Part shown: positions 26,081 to 33,808 of the stretch, piece after piece | Numbering within the stretch: position 1 is the first letter of the stretch | How the letters are laid out: each line of letters opens with the position of its first letter | DNA from: Salinilacustrithrix flava | GTDB lineage: Bacteria > Actinomycetota > Acidimicrobiia > Acidimicrobiales > Salinilacustritrichaceae | DNA length: 64,000 nucleotides | Assembly (NCBI GenBank): GCA_024128875.1 | Contig: JAMYFF010000007.1 | Span: forward strand, 144,501 to 208,500 | Reading direction: 5' to 3' | Program-made: the position numbers and the translations under genes | Notes under the pieces: generated by a model | Databases searched by the model: none | What the model was told of the DNA's origin: nothing | The model's input: the letters and a program-made list of their open reading frames with translations, nothing else

Positions 26081-26668
26081 CTAGAGGACCTCCTCGAGGA
26101 ATCGCCGGTGGATGCGCAGGTCGTCGGACAGCTCCGGGTGGAACGCCGCGACCATCACCGGGCCGGATGCGCACAGTACGGGTCGACCGTCGACCTCGGC
26201 GAGCACGGTCACGCCCTCACCTCTCCGTTCCACGACGGGCGCGCGGATGAAGGATGCGTGGAACGGGACGGTCGGATCGTCGACGCCGGCCGAGGACAGG
26301 TCGAGGTCCGCTTCGAAGCTGTCGACCTGGCGTCCGTAGGCGTTGCGGCGCACCGAGATGTCCACGGCGCCGAAGCACCGCTGGTCGGGGCGACCGTCGA
26401 GGATCTCGCTGCTGAGCAGGATCATGCCCGCGCAGGTGCCGAGGGCAGGCATGCCGTCCGCGAGGCGCTTCGCCACGGGGTCGAACAGATCGCCACGCTC
26501 GAGCAGCATCGACATCGTCGACGACTCGCCCCCGGGCAGCACGAGCGCGTCGACGCCGTCGAGGTGCTCGGGCCGGCGGACCTCGGCCGTGGTGACGCCG
26601 CAGGCCTCGAGGGCCTTGGCGTGGCGTGCGAACGCGCCCTGGAGCGCCAGGACGCCGACGGTCGGGAT
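26081..26668 (-). CDS. pdxT: pyridoxal 5'-phosphate synthase glutaminase subunit, apparent ATC start
   Basis: 195 residues. Glutaminase that supplies ammonia to PdxS. VGVLALQGAFARHAKALEAC, the oxyanion strand LVLPGGESSTMSMLL, nucleophile elbow GTCAGMILLS, and the His-Glu pair in AAFHPELSDD are all present. The expected N-terminus (M-x-x-V-G-V-L-A-L-Q-G) aligns to an ATC codon at 26668, two bases after the pdxS stop. There is no ATG, GTG or TTG in this frame near the start, so either ATC (or CTG 9 nt upstream) initiates, or a base is wrong in the sequence. Confidence 0.9.
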   Translation of the reverse strand: MPTVGVLALQGAFARHAKALEACGVTTAEVRRPEHLDGVDALVLPGGESSTMSMLLERGDLFDPVAKRLADGMPALGTCAGMILLSSEILDGRPDQRCFGAVDISVRRNAYGRQVDSFEADLDLSSAGVDDPTVPFHASFIRAPVVERRGEGVTVLAEVDGRPVLCASGPVMVAAFHPELSDDLRIHRRFLEEVL

Positions 26669-26670
26669 CG

Positions 26671-27594
26671 CTACCAGCCCCGGTCCTCGAACCGGGTGCC
26701 GTCGGTGGCGGTGCCGGCCGGGTCCATGCCGATGCCGGTCATCGGGGTGCCGAGGCCACGGGAGACCTTGGCCAGGATGTCGGCGTCGCGGAAGTGCGTG
26801 GTGGCCTCGACGATGGCCTTGGCCCGGGGGGCGGGCTCGTCGGACTTGAAGATGCCCGAGCCCACGAACACCGCGTCGGCGCCGAGCTGCATGGCGAGGG
26901 CGGCGTCGGCCGGGGTGGCCAGGCCGCCGGCGCAGAACAGCGGCACGGGCAGGGTGCCCGTCTCGGCGATCTCCTGGACGAGCGGCAGCGGGGCACGGAG
27001 CTGCTTGGCCCACTCGAACAGCTCGGGCTCGTCGGCCTGCGTGAGCTTGCGGATGTCGCCGGTGATGGAGCGAAGGTGGCGGACGGCCTGGACCACGTTG
27101 CCGGTGCCGGCCTCGCCCTTGGAGCGGATCATCGCGGCACCCTCGCTGATGCGCCGCAGCGCCTCGCCGAGGTTGGTGGCGCCGCAGACGAAGGGGACGG
27201 TGAAGGCCCACTTGTCGATGTGATGGGTCTCGTCGGCCGGGGTGAGGACCTCGGACTCGTCGACGTAGTCGACCCCGAGGGCCTGCAGGATCTGGGCCTC
27301 GACGAAGTGGCCGATGCGGGCCTTGGCCATCACCGGGATGCTGACCGCGGCCTGGATGCCGTCGATCATGTCCGGGTCGGACATGCGGGCGACGCCGCCG
27401 TCGACGCGGATGTCGGCGGGCACGCGCTCGAGCGCCATGACCGCGACGGCACCGGCGTCCTCGGCGACCTTGGCCTGCTCCGGGGTGACGACGTCCATGA
27501 TGACGCCGCCCTTCAGCATCTCGGCCAGCCCACGCTTCACGCGGAACGTGCCGGTCTCGTGGCTCCTGGCCGTGTCCTGGGCGTCGCTCGACAT
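26671..27594 (-). CDS. pdxS: pyridoxal 5'-phosphate synthase subunit PdxS
   Basis: 307 residues. Condenses ribose 5-phosphate, glyceraldehyde 3-phosphate and ammonia into PLP. Features: [41 protein letters not shown] with the catalytic Lys in the following RIGHF barrel strand ([14 protein letters not shown]), GEAGTGNVV and the C-terminal [13 protein letters not shown] 27594 lies 7 nt after TAGACT. Starts the operon pdxS-pdxT-yebC-peroxiredoxin-ABC-F. Confidence 0.97.
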   Translation of the reverse strand: MSSDAQDTARSHETGTFRVKRGLAEMLKGGVIMDVVTPEQAKVAEDAGAVAVMALERVPADIRVDGGVARMSDPDMIDGIQAAVSIPVMAKARIGHFVEAQILQALGVDYVDESEVLTPADETHHIDKWAFTVPFVCGATNLGEALRRISEGAAMIRSKGEAGTGNVVQAVRHLRSITGDIRKLTQADEPELFEWAKQLRAPLPLVQEIAETGTLPVPLFCAGGLATPADAALAMQLGADAVFVGSGIFKSDEPAPRAKAIVEATTHFRDADILAKVSRGLGTPMTGIGMDPAGTATDGTRFEDRGW

Positions 27595-27601
27595 GCCCCC
27601 G

Positions 27602-27607
27602 AGTCTA
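27602..27607 (-). promoter_or_regulatory. -10 element for leaderless pdxS operon
   Basis: TAGACT on the minus strand, 7 nt before the pdxS ATG. Confidence 0.6.
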
Positions 27608-27671
27608 CGGGCGACCCGGGCCGGATCTCCCAACGCGATCGTGTGACAGGAGCACTGCCAGAACGGGAGGG

Positions 27672-28454
27672 CTACAGCTCCCGCAGCAGGTCGATGCGAT
27701 CGGCGAGGGGCGGGTGGGCGGCGAAGGGATCGTCGTCGGCCGGTGCGGACGGGGCCGCGAACCACAGGGGCTGGAGGGACCGCGGGTTGCGCTCGACACC
27801 GGAGGACCCGGCGCGGACCCGCTCCAGCGCGTTGACCAGGCCGGGCGGGTACTGCGTGGCCCGGGCCGCGGCCATGTCGGCGACCACCACCCGGCGCTCG
27901 TCCTCCCCCGCCCGGGCGAGCCAGGCCACGAAGCCGGCGGCGGGGCCGCTGGCGAGCGAGCCGAACAGCGCGGTGGTGACGGTCGGCGCCTCGACCATGC
28001 CGTCGCGGACGTCGGCGAGCAGGTGGGCCACGATGCCCTCGAGCTCGATGCGCTCGGCGGTGTCGAGCAGCCCGCGGGTGATGGCGATGGAGGCCGGGCC
28101 GTCTCCCGAACCCCAGACCACGGCGTTGCGGGCCGGGTCCTCGATCACGTGGAGCCGGGGCACGGCGACGCCGACCGCCATGGATGTGCTGTCGACGACC
28201 CCGGCGAGGCGGGGCGCCTCGTCGACGCCGAGCGCCCGGGCCCCGAGCGAGCCGGCGATCCCCTCGTCGATCGCGCGGCAGCGCACCGCGGTGACGGCAA
28301 CCGCCACGACGGCGGCGAGGACCGGGGCGAGCCAGACCGGCAGGACGATGAGGCCGAGGAGCAGCACCGGCACGGCGAGAATCCCCGCGTGCACCGCGGC
28401 GACGCGGGCCAGGTCGGTGGTCGGCTCTCGTGCGGTGGACAGATCGGTGGCCAC
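27672..28454 (-). CDS. M48-like membrane protein lacking the zinc site
   Basis: 260 residues. Two hydrophobic segments near the N-terminus (about 22-55) precede a soluble part that keeps M48/HtpX landmarks: [16 protein letters not shown] (the usual P-N-A-F region), the helix [15 protein letters not shown] where M48 enzymes have HExxH, and [14 protein letters not shown] at the C-terminus like the THPP..RI..L ending. At the zinc site it reads H144-LLA-D148, so the catalytic Glu and second His are absent. It should not be an active metalloprotease. A CGGAG precedes the GTG start by 5 nt, and a TAGACT at 28498-28503 could be its -10. Confidence 0.7.
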   Translation of the reverse strand: MATDLSTAREPTTDLARVAAVHAGILAVPVLLLGLIVLPVWLAPVLAAVVAVAVTAVRCRAIDEGIAGSLGARALGVDEAPRLAGVVDSTSMAVGVAVPRLHVIEDPARNAVVWGSGDGPASIAITRGLLDTAERIELEGIVAHLLADVRDGMVEAPTVTTALFGSLASGPAAGFVAWLARAGEDERRVVVADMAAARATQYPPGLVNALERVRAGSSGVERNPRSLQPLWFAAPSAPADDDPFAAHPPLADRIDLLREL

Positions 28455-28573
28455 GATGCTCCGGGGACGGGCGCGGCGGGCGCGGTGCGGGGCCGGGAGT
28501 CTACGGACCGCCTCCCCGGCGCACGAGACGGCCGCAGGCCACGCACAGTGGCGCGATGGTGACTAGTCCATCG

Positions 28574-28593
28574 GGTGTGCGAAATGGCACACC
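28574..28593. promoter_or_regulatory. inverted repeat, 7-bp arms
   Basis: GGTGTGC-GAAATG-GCACACC, perfect arms with a 6-nt centre, 78 nt upstream of the surface protein start. Could be an operator or an RNA hairpin in the 5' leader. Confidence 0.4.
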
Positions 28594-28595
28594 TG

Positions 28596-28607
28596 GGCGA
28601 TATCGCC
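28596..28607. promoter_or_regulatory. 12-bp perfect palindrome
   Basis: GGCGATATCGCC immediately follows the inverted repeat at 28574-28593. The AT-containing centre in GC-rich DNA is typical of a dimer binding site. Factor unknown. Confidence 0.4.
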
Positions 28608-28671
28608 AAAGCGGCGAATCGGACAGGGTGGCGAGGTCAGTCCTGTCTTTTCTGTTGGGGAGCACTTCTTC

Positions 28672-30504
28672 ATGCGTCTGTCCCGTCTCGTCCCGGTCCT
28701 CGCGGCCGGGGCTCTCCTCGCGGCGACCACCTCGCCGGCGCTGGCCCAGTCCGACCCGGAGCAGGCCGTGGTGGAGGGCGTGGGCACCACGACGGGCGCG
28801 CTGACCCTGCTCGGCCTCGACGCCGGCGACCTGCTCTCGATCGACCTGCTCTCCGATGCGGGCTCGGCCAACATCGACGAGGACCTCGGACCCCGTCGCG
28901 CCGCAGCCCAGATCGCTGCGCTCGCGCTCGAGTCGCCGGCCGCCGGCGTCTCCCAGGTGCTCCCGCTGCTGTCGGCGGAGTCCACCGGCGCCCCCGACGA
29001 GCGCTCGCAGGCGGTCACGCCGATCGACAACCCCGTCGTGTCCGGTGCCATCGCGCCGCTGCAGCTCAGCGCGCTCGTGGACGATGCCGGCGCGACGTCG
29101 CTTCTGTCGGCCGGGCTCGCCGACCTCGACGTGCTCAGCGGCATCCTCACCATCGCCGGCACCACCCTCGACCTCGGCAGCACCGCCCTCGTCGGCGACG
29201 CCGCCGGCTCGCGGGGCATCGACCTCGATGCGCTCACGGTGCTCGACCTCGAGGCGCTGCTCGCCACGCTCGGCATCCCCCTCACCGACCTCCCCCTCGA
29301 CACCCTGCTCGGCCTGCTCGACGGCCTCGGCCTGCTCGGCCAGCTCGAGGGCCTGCTCGCCCCGCTCGGTCTCGACATCGACGGGTTGAGCGTCGACGCC
29401 ATCGTGGACCTGGTGGACGGCCTCGTGGGCGAGCTCGACCTCCTGCTCGGCCAGCTCGACCAGGTCGACGCGCTGGTCGAGGAGATCATCGCTCTCGAGG
29501 ACCTGCAGGCGGCGCTGCAGGCCGACTCGGGCTCGTGCGACACGCTCGGAGACCTCGACGACCTGCTCGGGGGCGGCGACACCCTCACCGAGCTCTGCAG
29601 CGACGTCACCGGCACCCTGGCCAGCATCACGAACCAGCTGACGACGCTGACCGCGCAGCTGGACGCCCTGCCCGACCCGACCGAGCTCACCGCGCTGGTG
29701 GACGACCTGCTCGACCAGGTCCGCGGCGCGCTGGAGGCACCGCTCGACCTGCTCTCGGGCCAGGCCCTGCTCAGCCTCGAAGGCCTCGACGTCACGGTGC
29801 TCACCAAGGCCACCGACGACGTGGCCACCTCGGTCGCCGACGTCACCGGCACGTTCGGCTCCCTGCAGGTCGGCGAGCTCCCCGTGCTCGGCACGCTGAA
29901 CCTCACCGCCCCGACGGCCGACCTGAACGGCCTGCTCGCCCAGGCCGAGGGCCTCGTCGGCGGCGTCCTCGGCGAGATCTCCCCCGCCCTGGCCGACCTG
30001 GTGTCCATCCGGACCATGCAGGAGACCACCTCGGTCGAGGAGGTCGCCGGCTCGGTCGTGTCCTCGGCCGCGTTCTCCGGCCTCGAGGTCGAGGTGCTCC
30101 CGGTCCTCGGCGAGCTCACGGGCCTGCTGGACGGCCTCGGCGGCACCGACTCGCTCGGCGCCATCCTCGAGGGCCTCGACCTCCCGCTGCCGACCTCGGG
30201 TGCGCCCGAGGTGCTGGAGCTCAACGCCCTCCTCGCCCCGATCACCGGGGGCCTGCCCCTGCTCGGCGCCCTCGAGGAGGGGCTCGGGCTGCAGGTGGCC
30301 ACGTTGAGCCAGCAGTCCACGTTCACGCCGGTCGCCGCCCAGGCGCCCGCCACCCCGGCTGCGCCCGCGGCACCGGCGGCACCGGCCCCGGTGCTGCCCC
30401 GCACCGGCAGCGACGACGGCCTGCTCCTGGCCCTCGCCGGCGCTGCGGTGCTCGCGGCCCTCGGCGGCCGCCACCTGGTGCGCCGCAACGGATCCGACGC
30501 CTGA
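28672..30504 (+). CDS. Leu/Asp-rich secreted protein with LPRTG sortase anchor
   Basis: 610 residues. Signal peptide residues 1-25 (ends SPALA, then QSDPE). The mature part is dominated by Leu, Asp and Gly in repeating amphipathic units such as LDTLLGLLDGLGLLGQLEGL, LDQVDALVEEI and LTELCSDVTGTLASI; two cysteines about 26 residues apart could bridge. A Pro/Ala linker (about 553-573) leads to LPRTG at 575-579, a hydrophobic helix and a basic RR tail: a complete class-type sortase signal, so it should be covalently attached to the wall. No sortase lies in the window. GGGGAG upstream of ATG 28672. Function unknown, perhaps an adhesive or scaffold layer. Confidence 0.85.
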   Translation: MRLSRLVPVLAAGALLAATTSPALAQSDPEQAVVEGVGTTTGALTLLGLDAGDLLSIDLLSDAGSANIDEDLGPRRAAAQIAALALESPAAGVSQVLPLLSAESTGAPDERSQAVTPIDNPVVSGAIAPLQLSALVDDAGATSLLSAGLADLDVLSGILTIAGTTLDLGSTALVGDAAGSRGIDLDALTVLDLEALLATLGIPLTDLPLDTLLGLLDGLGLLGQLEGLLAPLGLDIDGLSVDAIVDLVDGLVGELDLLLGQLDQVDALVEEIIALEDLQAALQADSGSCDTLGDLDDLLGGGDTLTELCSDVTGTLASITNQLTTLTAQLDALPDPTELTALVDDLLDQVRGALEAPLDLLSGQALLSLEGLDVTVLTKATDDVATSVADVTGTFGSLQVGELPVLGTLNLTAPTADLNGLLAQAEGLVGGVLGEISPALADLVSIRTMQETTSVEEVAGSVVSSAAFSGLEVEVLPVLGELTGLLDGLGGTDSLGAILEGLDLPLPTSGAPEVLELNALLAPITGGLPLLGALEEGLGLQVATLSQQSTFTPVAAQAPATPAAPAAPAAPAPVLPRTGSDDGLLLALAGAAVLAALGGRHLVRRNGSDA

Positions 30505-30522
30505 GGCTGACGACTGCGGGCG

Positions 30523-31602
30523 CTACGAGCGGGTCGCGCTGATCCGCTCGTAGCGCTCCAGGTACAGATCGGCCAGCAGGTCCATGGAGAACTGGGCGGC
30601 CCGCTGGTGCCCGGCCGCCACCAGCTCGGCGCGGTGCTGCTCGTCGTCGAGGGCGCGGCGCAGCGCCGCCGCCAGCGCAGCGGCGTCGCCGACGGTGGCG
30701 AGCAGGGCGTCCTGGCCGTGGGTGGCGACGTTGCGGTAGCCGTCGAGGTCGCTGGCCACCACGGCGGTACCGGCGGCCATCGCCTCGAGCAGGACGACAC
30801 CGAAGGACTCCCCCATCAGCGCCGGCGCGCAGAACACGTCGGCACCGCGCAGGCGGGCCATCTTGTCCTCGTCGCTGATCCGGCCCAGCCACACGATGCG
30901 ACGGTCGCCGGCGTAGGCCGCCTGCAGCCGCTCGGTCTCGGGCCCGTCGGAGCCGACCCAGACCGTGACGTCGGAGGGCAGCGACTGGAGCGCCTCGAGC
31001 AGCAGGGCCAGGCCCTTGCGGGGCTCGTGGCGGCCGCAGAAGAAGATGGTGGGGCCGTCGCCGGCCGTGACCGGGCCCGCTGCGTAGCGATCGATCTCGA
31101 TGCCGTTGAAGAGCAGCTCGTACTCCCCCGACAGGTACCGGTGGGCCAGCGCACGGGCGTCGGGCGACACGGCGACGCGGTGGCGGAGCCGACGCAGACC
31201 CCACCGCAGGATCGGGGCGGCGTAGCGGTAGGAGCTCGAGTCGCCGGCGGCGTGGAAGGTGCCGATCATCGGCACCGCGTTCAGGAGCAGCGCCGTCATG
31301 GTCGGGCCGGGGGCGAGCGGCTCGTGCAGGTGGAGCACGTCGAAGCCCTCGTCGAGGATGGCCCGCATCGTGCGCAGCTGCGCCGACGGGTCGGGTGCCA
31401 CCGGCGCGACCGAGCCGTTGGCTGCGGTGGGCACGCTGACGCCGAGCGGGGTGACGCCGGCGTCGGGCGGGACGCCGTCCGCGGGGGCCAGCACCCGGGT
31501 GGGGTGCCCCTTGGTGCGCAGGGCACGGGCCAGCGAGAGCACCTGGCCCTGGACGCCGCCGGGGATGGTGACGCTGTAGGGGCAGAGGATGCCGATCTTC
31601 AT
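30523..31602 (-). CDS. pimA: phosphatidylinositol mannosyltransferase PimA-like glycosyltransferase
   Basis: 359 residues, GT4 family, GT-B fold. MKIGILCPYSVTIPGGVQGQ at the N-terminus with the GGVQ glycine loop, LHLHEPLAPGPTMTALLLN, FCGRHEPRKGLALLLEAL, and the nucleotide-sugar site APALMGESFGVVLLEAMAAG (E-x7-E). This matches mycobacterial PimA, which adds the first mannose to phosphatidylinositol. ATG overlaps the acyltransferase stop (ATGA), giving the operon pgsA-patA-pimA, the same order as Rv2612c-Rv2610c. Confidence 0.92.
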   Translation of the reverse strand: MKIGILCPYSVTIPGGVQGQVLSLARALRTKGHPTRVLAPADGVPPDAGVTPLGVSVPTAANGSVAPVAPDPSAQLRTMRAILDEGFDVLHLHEPLAPGPTMTALLLNAVPMIGTFHAAGDSSSYRYAAPILRWGLRRLRHRVAVSPDARALAHRYLSGEYELLFNGIEIDRYAAGPVTAGDGPTIFFCGRHEPRKGLALLLEALQSLPSDVTVWVGSDGPETERLQAAYAGDRRIVWLGRISDEDKMARLRGADVFCAPALMGESFGVVLLEAMAAGTAVVASDLDGYRNVATHGQDALLATVGDAAALAAALRRALDDEQHRAELVAAGHQRAAQFSMDLLADLYLERYERISATRS

Positions 31603-32534
31603 GCCGGGCCGCCCGAGCCTGCCGGGCCGGTGGAGCGTCCTGCTGCGGCCAGGGCCTCGTGGTCGCTCGGCCAGTTCGGTGACATGAGGTGCCACTGGGT
31701 GGGGTCGATGCGGATGAGGGACTCCAGCTCGTGCGCGATGTCCTGGGTGATGCGGGCGACATCGTCGCGCAGGCCGCCTCGGCGCTCGATGAGCATGGGC
31801 GGGCGGACCACGGCGTGGTGCCCGCCGCGGGGCTGCTGGAACATGGCGCCGGGCACCAGGTCGGCGCCGGTGCGCAGCGCGAGCGTCGCCGGCCCGGCCG
31901 GCAGCGTGGTCCGCTCTCCGAAGAACTCGACCTCGGGGCCGGACCCGTCGATGTCGCGGTCGCTGAGCAGGCACACGAGGTCGTTGCGCTTGAGCGCCTT
32001 GATGACCTCGCGGCCCGCGTTCGGGCCGAGGGGCACGATGTGCATGCCGAGGCGGGTGCGGAACTCGGTGAACCACTCGAACACCTCCGGGGGCTCCAGG
32101 CGCTCCACGACCGCGGTGATCGGGACGCCGACGACCCGGGTGAACCAGAAGCCCGTCCACTCCCAGCCGCCCAGGTGGGGCAGGACGAGGATCGTGCCCT
32201 TGCCACGGTGCAGCGAGCGCTCGAGGTGCTCGTAGCCCTCGTAGGACATGCCGGCGTCGAGCTCGGCGGGGCTGAGCGTGGGCAGCCGGAACGCCTCGAG
32301 CCAGTAGGCGGCGTAGGACTCGAAGGTGCGGTTCACGGCCCGGCGCAGGGCCAGGCCGGTGAGGCTCGGATCGACCCGCTGGAGGTTCCGGGCCACCAGC
32401 ATGCGACGCGTGGCGTCGGGCAGCGCGGCGCCGGTGCCGCCGAGGCGGGCCAGCGGACCGAGCGCGGGTGGGGGGACCTTGCCGGCGACGGCGGAGGCCG
32501 CCTGGAACGCGGTGAGGAGGCGGGACCCGGGCAC
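31599..32534 (-). CDS. phosphatidylinositol mannoside acyltransferase (PatA-type, LpxL/HtrB family)
   Basis: 311 residues. Membrane-associated acyltransferase. The catalytic HX4E is in ILVLPHLGGWEWTGFWF; LVCLLSDRDIDGSGPEVEFF and the following PAGPATLALRTGADLVPG are the other LpxL/HtrB landmarks. In mycobacteria the homologue acylates the mannose of PIMs. GTG at 32534; it follows pgsA by 18 nt and overlaps pimA by four bases. Confidence 0.9.
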   Translation of the reverse strand: MPGSRLLTAFQAASAVAGKVPPPALGPLARLGGTGAALPDATRRMLVARNLQRVDPSLTGLALRRAVNRTFESYAAYWLEAFRLPTLSPAELDAGMSYEGYEHLERSLHRGKGTILVLPHLGGWEWTGFWFTRVVGVPITAVVERLEPPEVFEWFTEFRTRLGMHIVPLGPNAGREVIKALKRNDLVCLLSDRDIDGSGPEVEFFGERTTLPAGPATLALRTGADLVPGAMFQQPRGGHHAVVRPPMLIERRGGLRDDVARITQDIAHELESLIRIDPTQWHLMSPNWPSDHEALAAAGRSTGPAGSGGPA

Positions 32535-32552
32535 GAGCCGTGCGGCCCGCGG

Positions 32553-33239
32553 CTACGGGCGGGCGCGGCGCCGGCGGCGGGCGGCGCGCTGCTGGCGCTC
32601 GACCCGTCGCAGGGTGCGGCGGCGGCGGTCGCGGTCGATGGGCGTGGCCTGGGGCACGGTGGCCGACGCCTGCTTCCACACCTTCATGAAGCGCTGCCCG
32701 GCGGTGATCAGGGTGAGCACCAACATGATCCAGAGCACGGGGATCAGCAGCGAGTCGAACAGCAGGGCGAAGCCGAGCAGGATCAGCCGCTCGGCTCGCT
32801 CCATGAGGCCGCCCCGGGCATCGAAGCCGAGGGCCTCGGCCTTGGCCCGCTCGTAGGAGATCAGGAGGGAGGCGCCGAGCACCGCCATGGGGAGCAGGCC
32901 GATGCGGCCCGGCTCGGTGCTGTCGAGGTACCAGGCGACGCCGCCGAGCAGAACGGCGTCGGCCACGCGGTCCATGGTCGAGTCGAAGAACGCCCCCCTG
33001 GGGGACGCGGTGCCGGACGCCTTGGCCACGGCGCCGTCGAGGACGTCGGGGATGGCGGTGAGGGCGAGCAGCAGCAGGCCGCCGCGCAGCGCACCGTTGG
33101 CGATGGCCACCGCGGCGGCACCCGACATCAGCACGCCGAACGCGGTGAGGTGGTCGGCCTTGATGCCCGCACGACGCAGGTTGGCGCCGACCGGCTTCAG
33201 GCCCTTCTCGACGCTGGTGCGGAAGCGGCCATCGAACAC
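32553..33239 (-). CDS. pgsA: CDP-alcohol phosphatidyltransferase (phosphatidylinositol-phosphate synthase)
   Basis: 228 residues, about six helices. The CDP-alcohol motif D-x2-DG-x2-A-K-x8-G-x3-D-x3-D is present at about 65-92 (IPDVLDGAVAKASGTASPRG then AFFDSTMDRVAD), with Lys where Arg is usual. A strongly basic tail (RRRRTLRRVERQQRAARRRR) ends the protein. Genes in this position make phosphatidylinositol phosphate for PIM synthesis. GTG 33239 is chosen because TACGCT lies 6 nt upstream; a TTG at 33245 would abut the -10 box. Confidence 0.9.
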   Translation of the reverse strand: MFDGRFRTSVEKGLKPVGANLRRAGIKADHLTAFGVLMSGAAAVAIANGALRGGLLLLALTAIPDVLDGAVAKASGTASPRGAFFDSTMDRVADAVLLGGVAWYLDSTEPGRIGLLPMAVLGASLLISYERAKAEALGFDARGGLMERAERLILLGFALLFDSLLIPVLWIMLVLTLITAGQRFMKVWKQASATVPQATPIDRDRRRRTLRRVERQQRAARRRRRARP

Positions 33240-33245
33240 GCGCAA

Positions 33246-33251
33246 AGCGTA
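33246..33251 (-). promoter_or_regulatory. -10 element for leaderless pgsA operon
   Basis: TACGCT on the minus strand, 6 nt before the pgsA GTG, within a 41-bp divergent gap. Confidence 0.6.
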
Positions 33252-33267
33252 CCAAGCACCCGGCCGA

Positions 33268-33273
33268 TACCGT
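33268..33273 (+). promoter_or_regulatory. -10 element for leaderless DinB-like gene
   Basis: TACCGT on the plus strand, 7 nt before ATG 33281. The two -10 boxes of this divergent pair are only 16 bp apart, so transcription in one direction probably affects the other. Confidence 0.6.
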
Positions 33274-33280
33274 CGGGACC

Positions 33281-33808
33281 ATGGCCTCCCTGCCGACCGA
33301 CCACCTGAGCCCGAGCGATGCTGCCGTGGCCGTGCGCTCCTTCCCCCGCCGCTTCCGCGGGGTGCTCGCCCGCCCGGACGAGACCAGCGACACCGACGAC
33401 GGCCAGCAGGCCGATCCCGACGAGCTGGCCCGCCGCATCGGTCCCGACGGCCGTTCGGCCGCCGACCACCTCCTCGCCGCGGACGGCGTGCTCGCCCTCC
33501 TCGACCGGGCCCTCGAGCAGGTGCGCAGCGACGACGACCCCGTCCTGCACCCCGGGGTGGCCGACCTCCGCGGCAGCTGGTGGGAGGACGAGCACACGCC
33601 GCTGCCCGCCCTGCTGGATCAGCTCGAGCACACCGCCGAGCGCTGCGCCGACCGCATCGATGCCATCGCCACCGACGACTGGGGACGCCAGGCCCGCATA
33701 GCCGACGCCGACGCCACGGTCGGGATCCTCGACGTGGTGCGCGAGGCGGTCGACGTGGTGGCCGGCCACCTCCGCAGCGCCGAGCGCACCATCACCGCGG
33801 TCCGCTGA
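33281..33808 (+). CDS. DinB-like four-helix protein
   Basis: 175 residues with the four-helix pattern of DinB/YfiT enzymes: RSFPRRFRGVLARPDETSD, GRSAADHLLAADGVLALLDR (His of the potential metal site), TPLPALLDQLEHTAERCADR and ILDVVREAVDVVAGHLRSAE (HLR near the end). DinB-family proteins in actinobacteria include mycothiol-dependent enzymes, but the metal triad cannot be confirmed by eye. ATG 33281 is set by the leaderless promoter. Confidence 0.6.
   Translation: MASLPTDHLSPSDAAVAVRSFPRRFRGVLARPDETSDTDDGQQADPDELARRIGPDGRSAADHLLAADGVLALLDRALEQVRSDDDPVLHPGVADLRGSWWEDEHTPLPALLDQLEHTAERCADRIDAIATDDWGRQARIADADATVGILDVVREAVDVVAGHLRSAERTITAVR

Larger units (their letters stand above)
28455..28671. 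other. 217-bp divergent intergenic region
   Basis: Lies between the M48-like gene and the LPRTG surface protein gene. It holds a minus-strand TAGACT (28498-28503), two palindromic elements near the plus-strand gene (28574-28593 and 28596-28607), and a GGGGAG Shine-Dalgarno at 28656-28661. I find no small ORF or RNA gene in it. Confidence 0.5.

Noticed and set aside
28584..28671. A cyclic-di-GMP or ydaO-type riboswitch before the surface protein
   Set aside because: The palindromes are present but the conserved riboswitch core sequences are not.
28575..30542. A 655-codon plus-strand frame over the LPRTG protein
   Set aside because: It is the +1 frame of the surface protein gene, Arg/Pro-rich, with no signal peptide or motif; the LPRTG frame has a signal peptide, anchor and Shine-Dalgarno.
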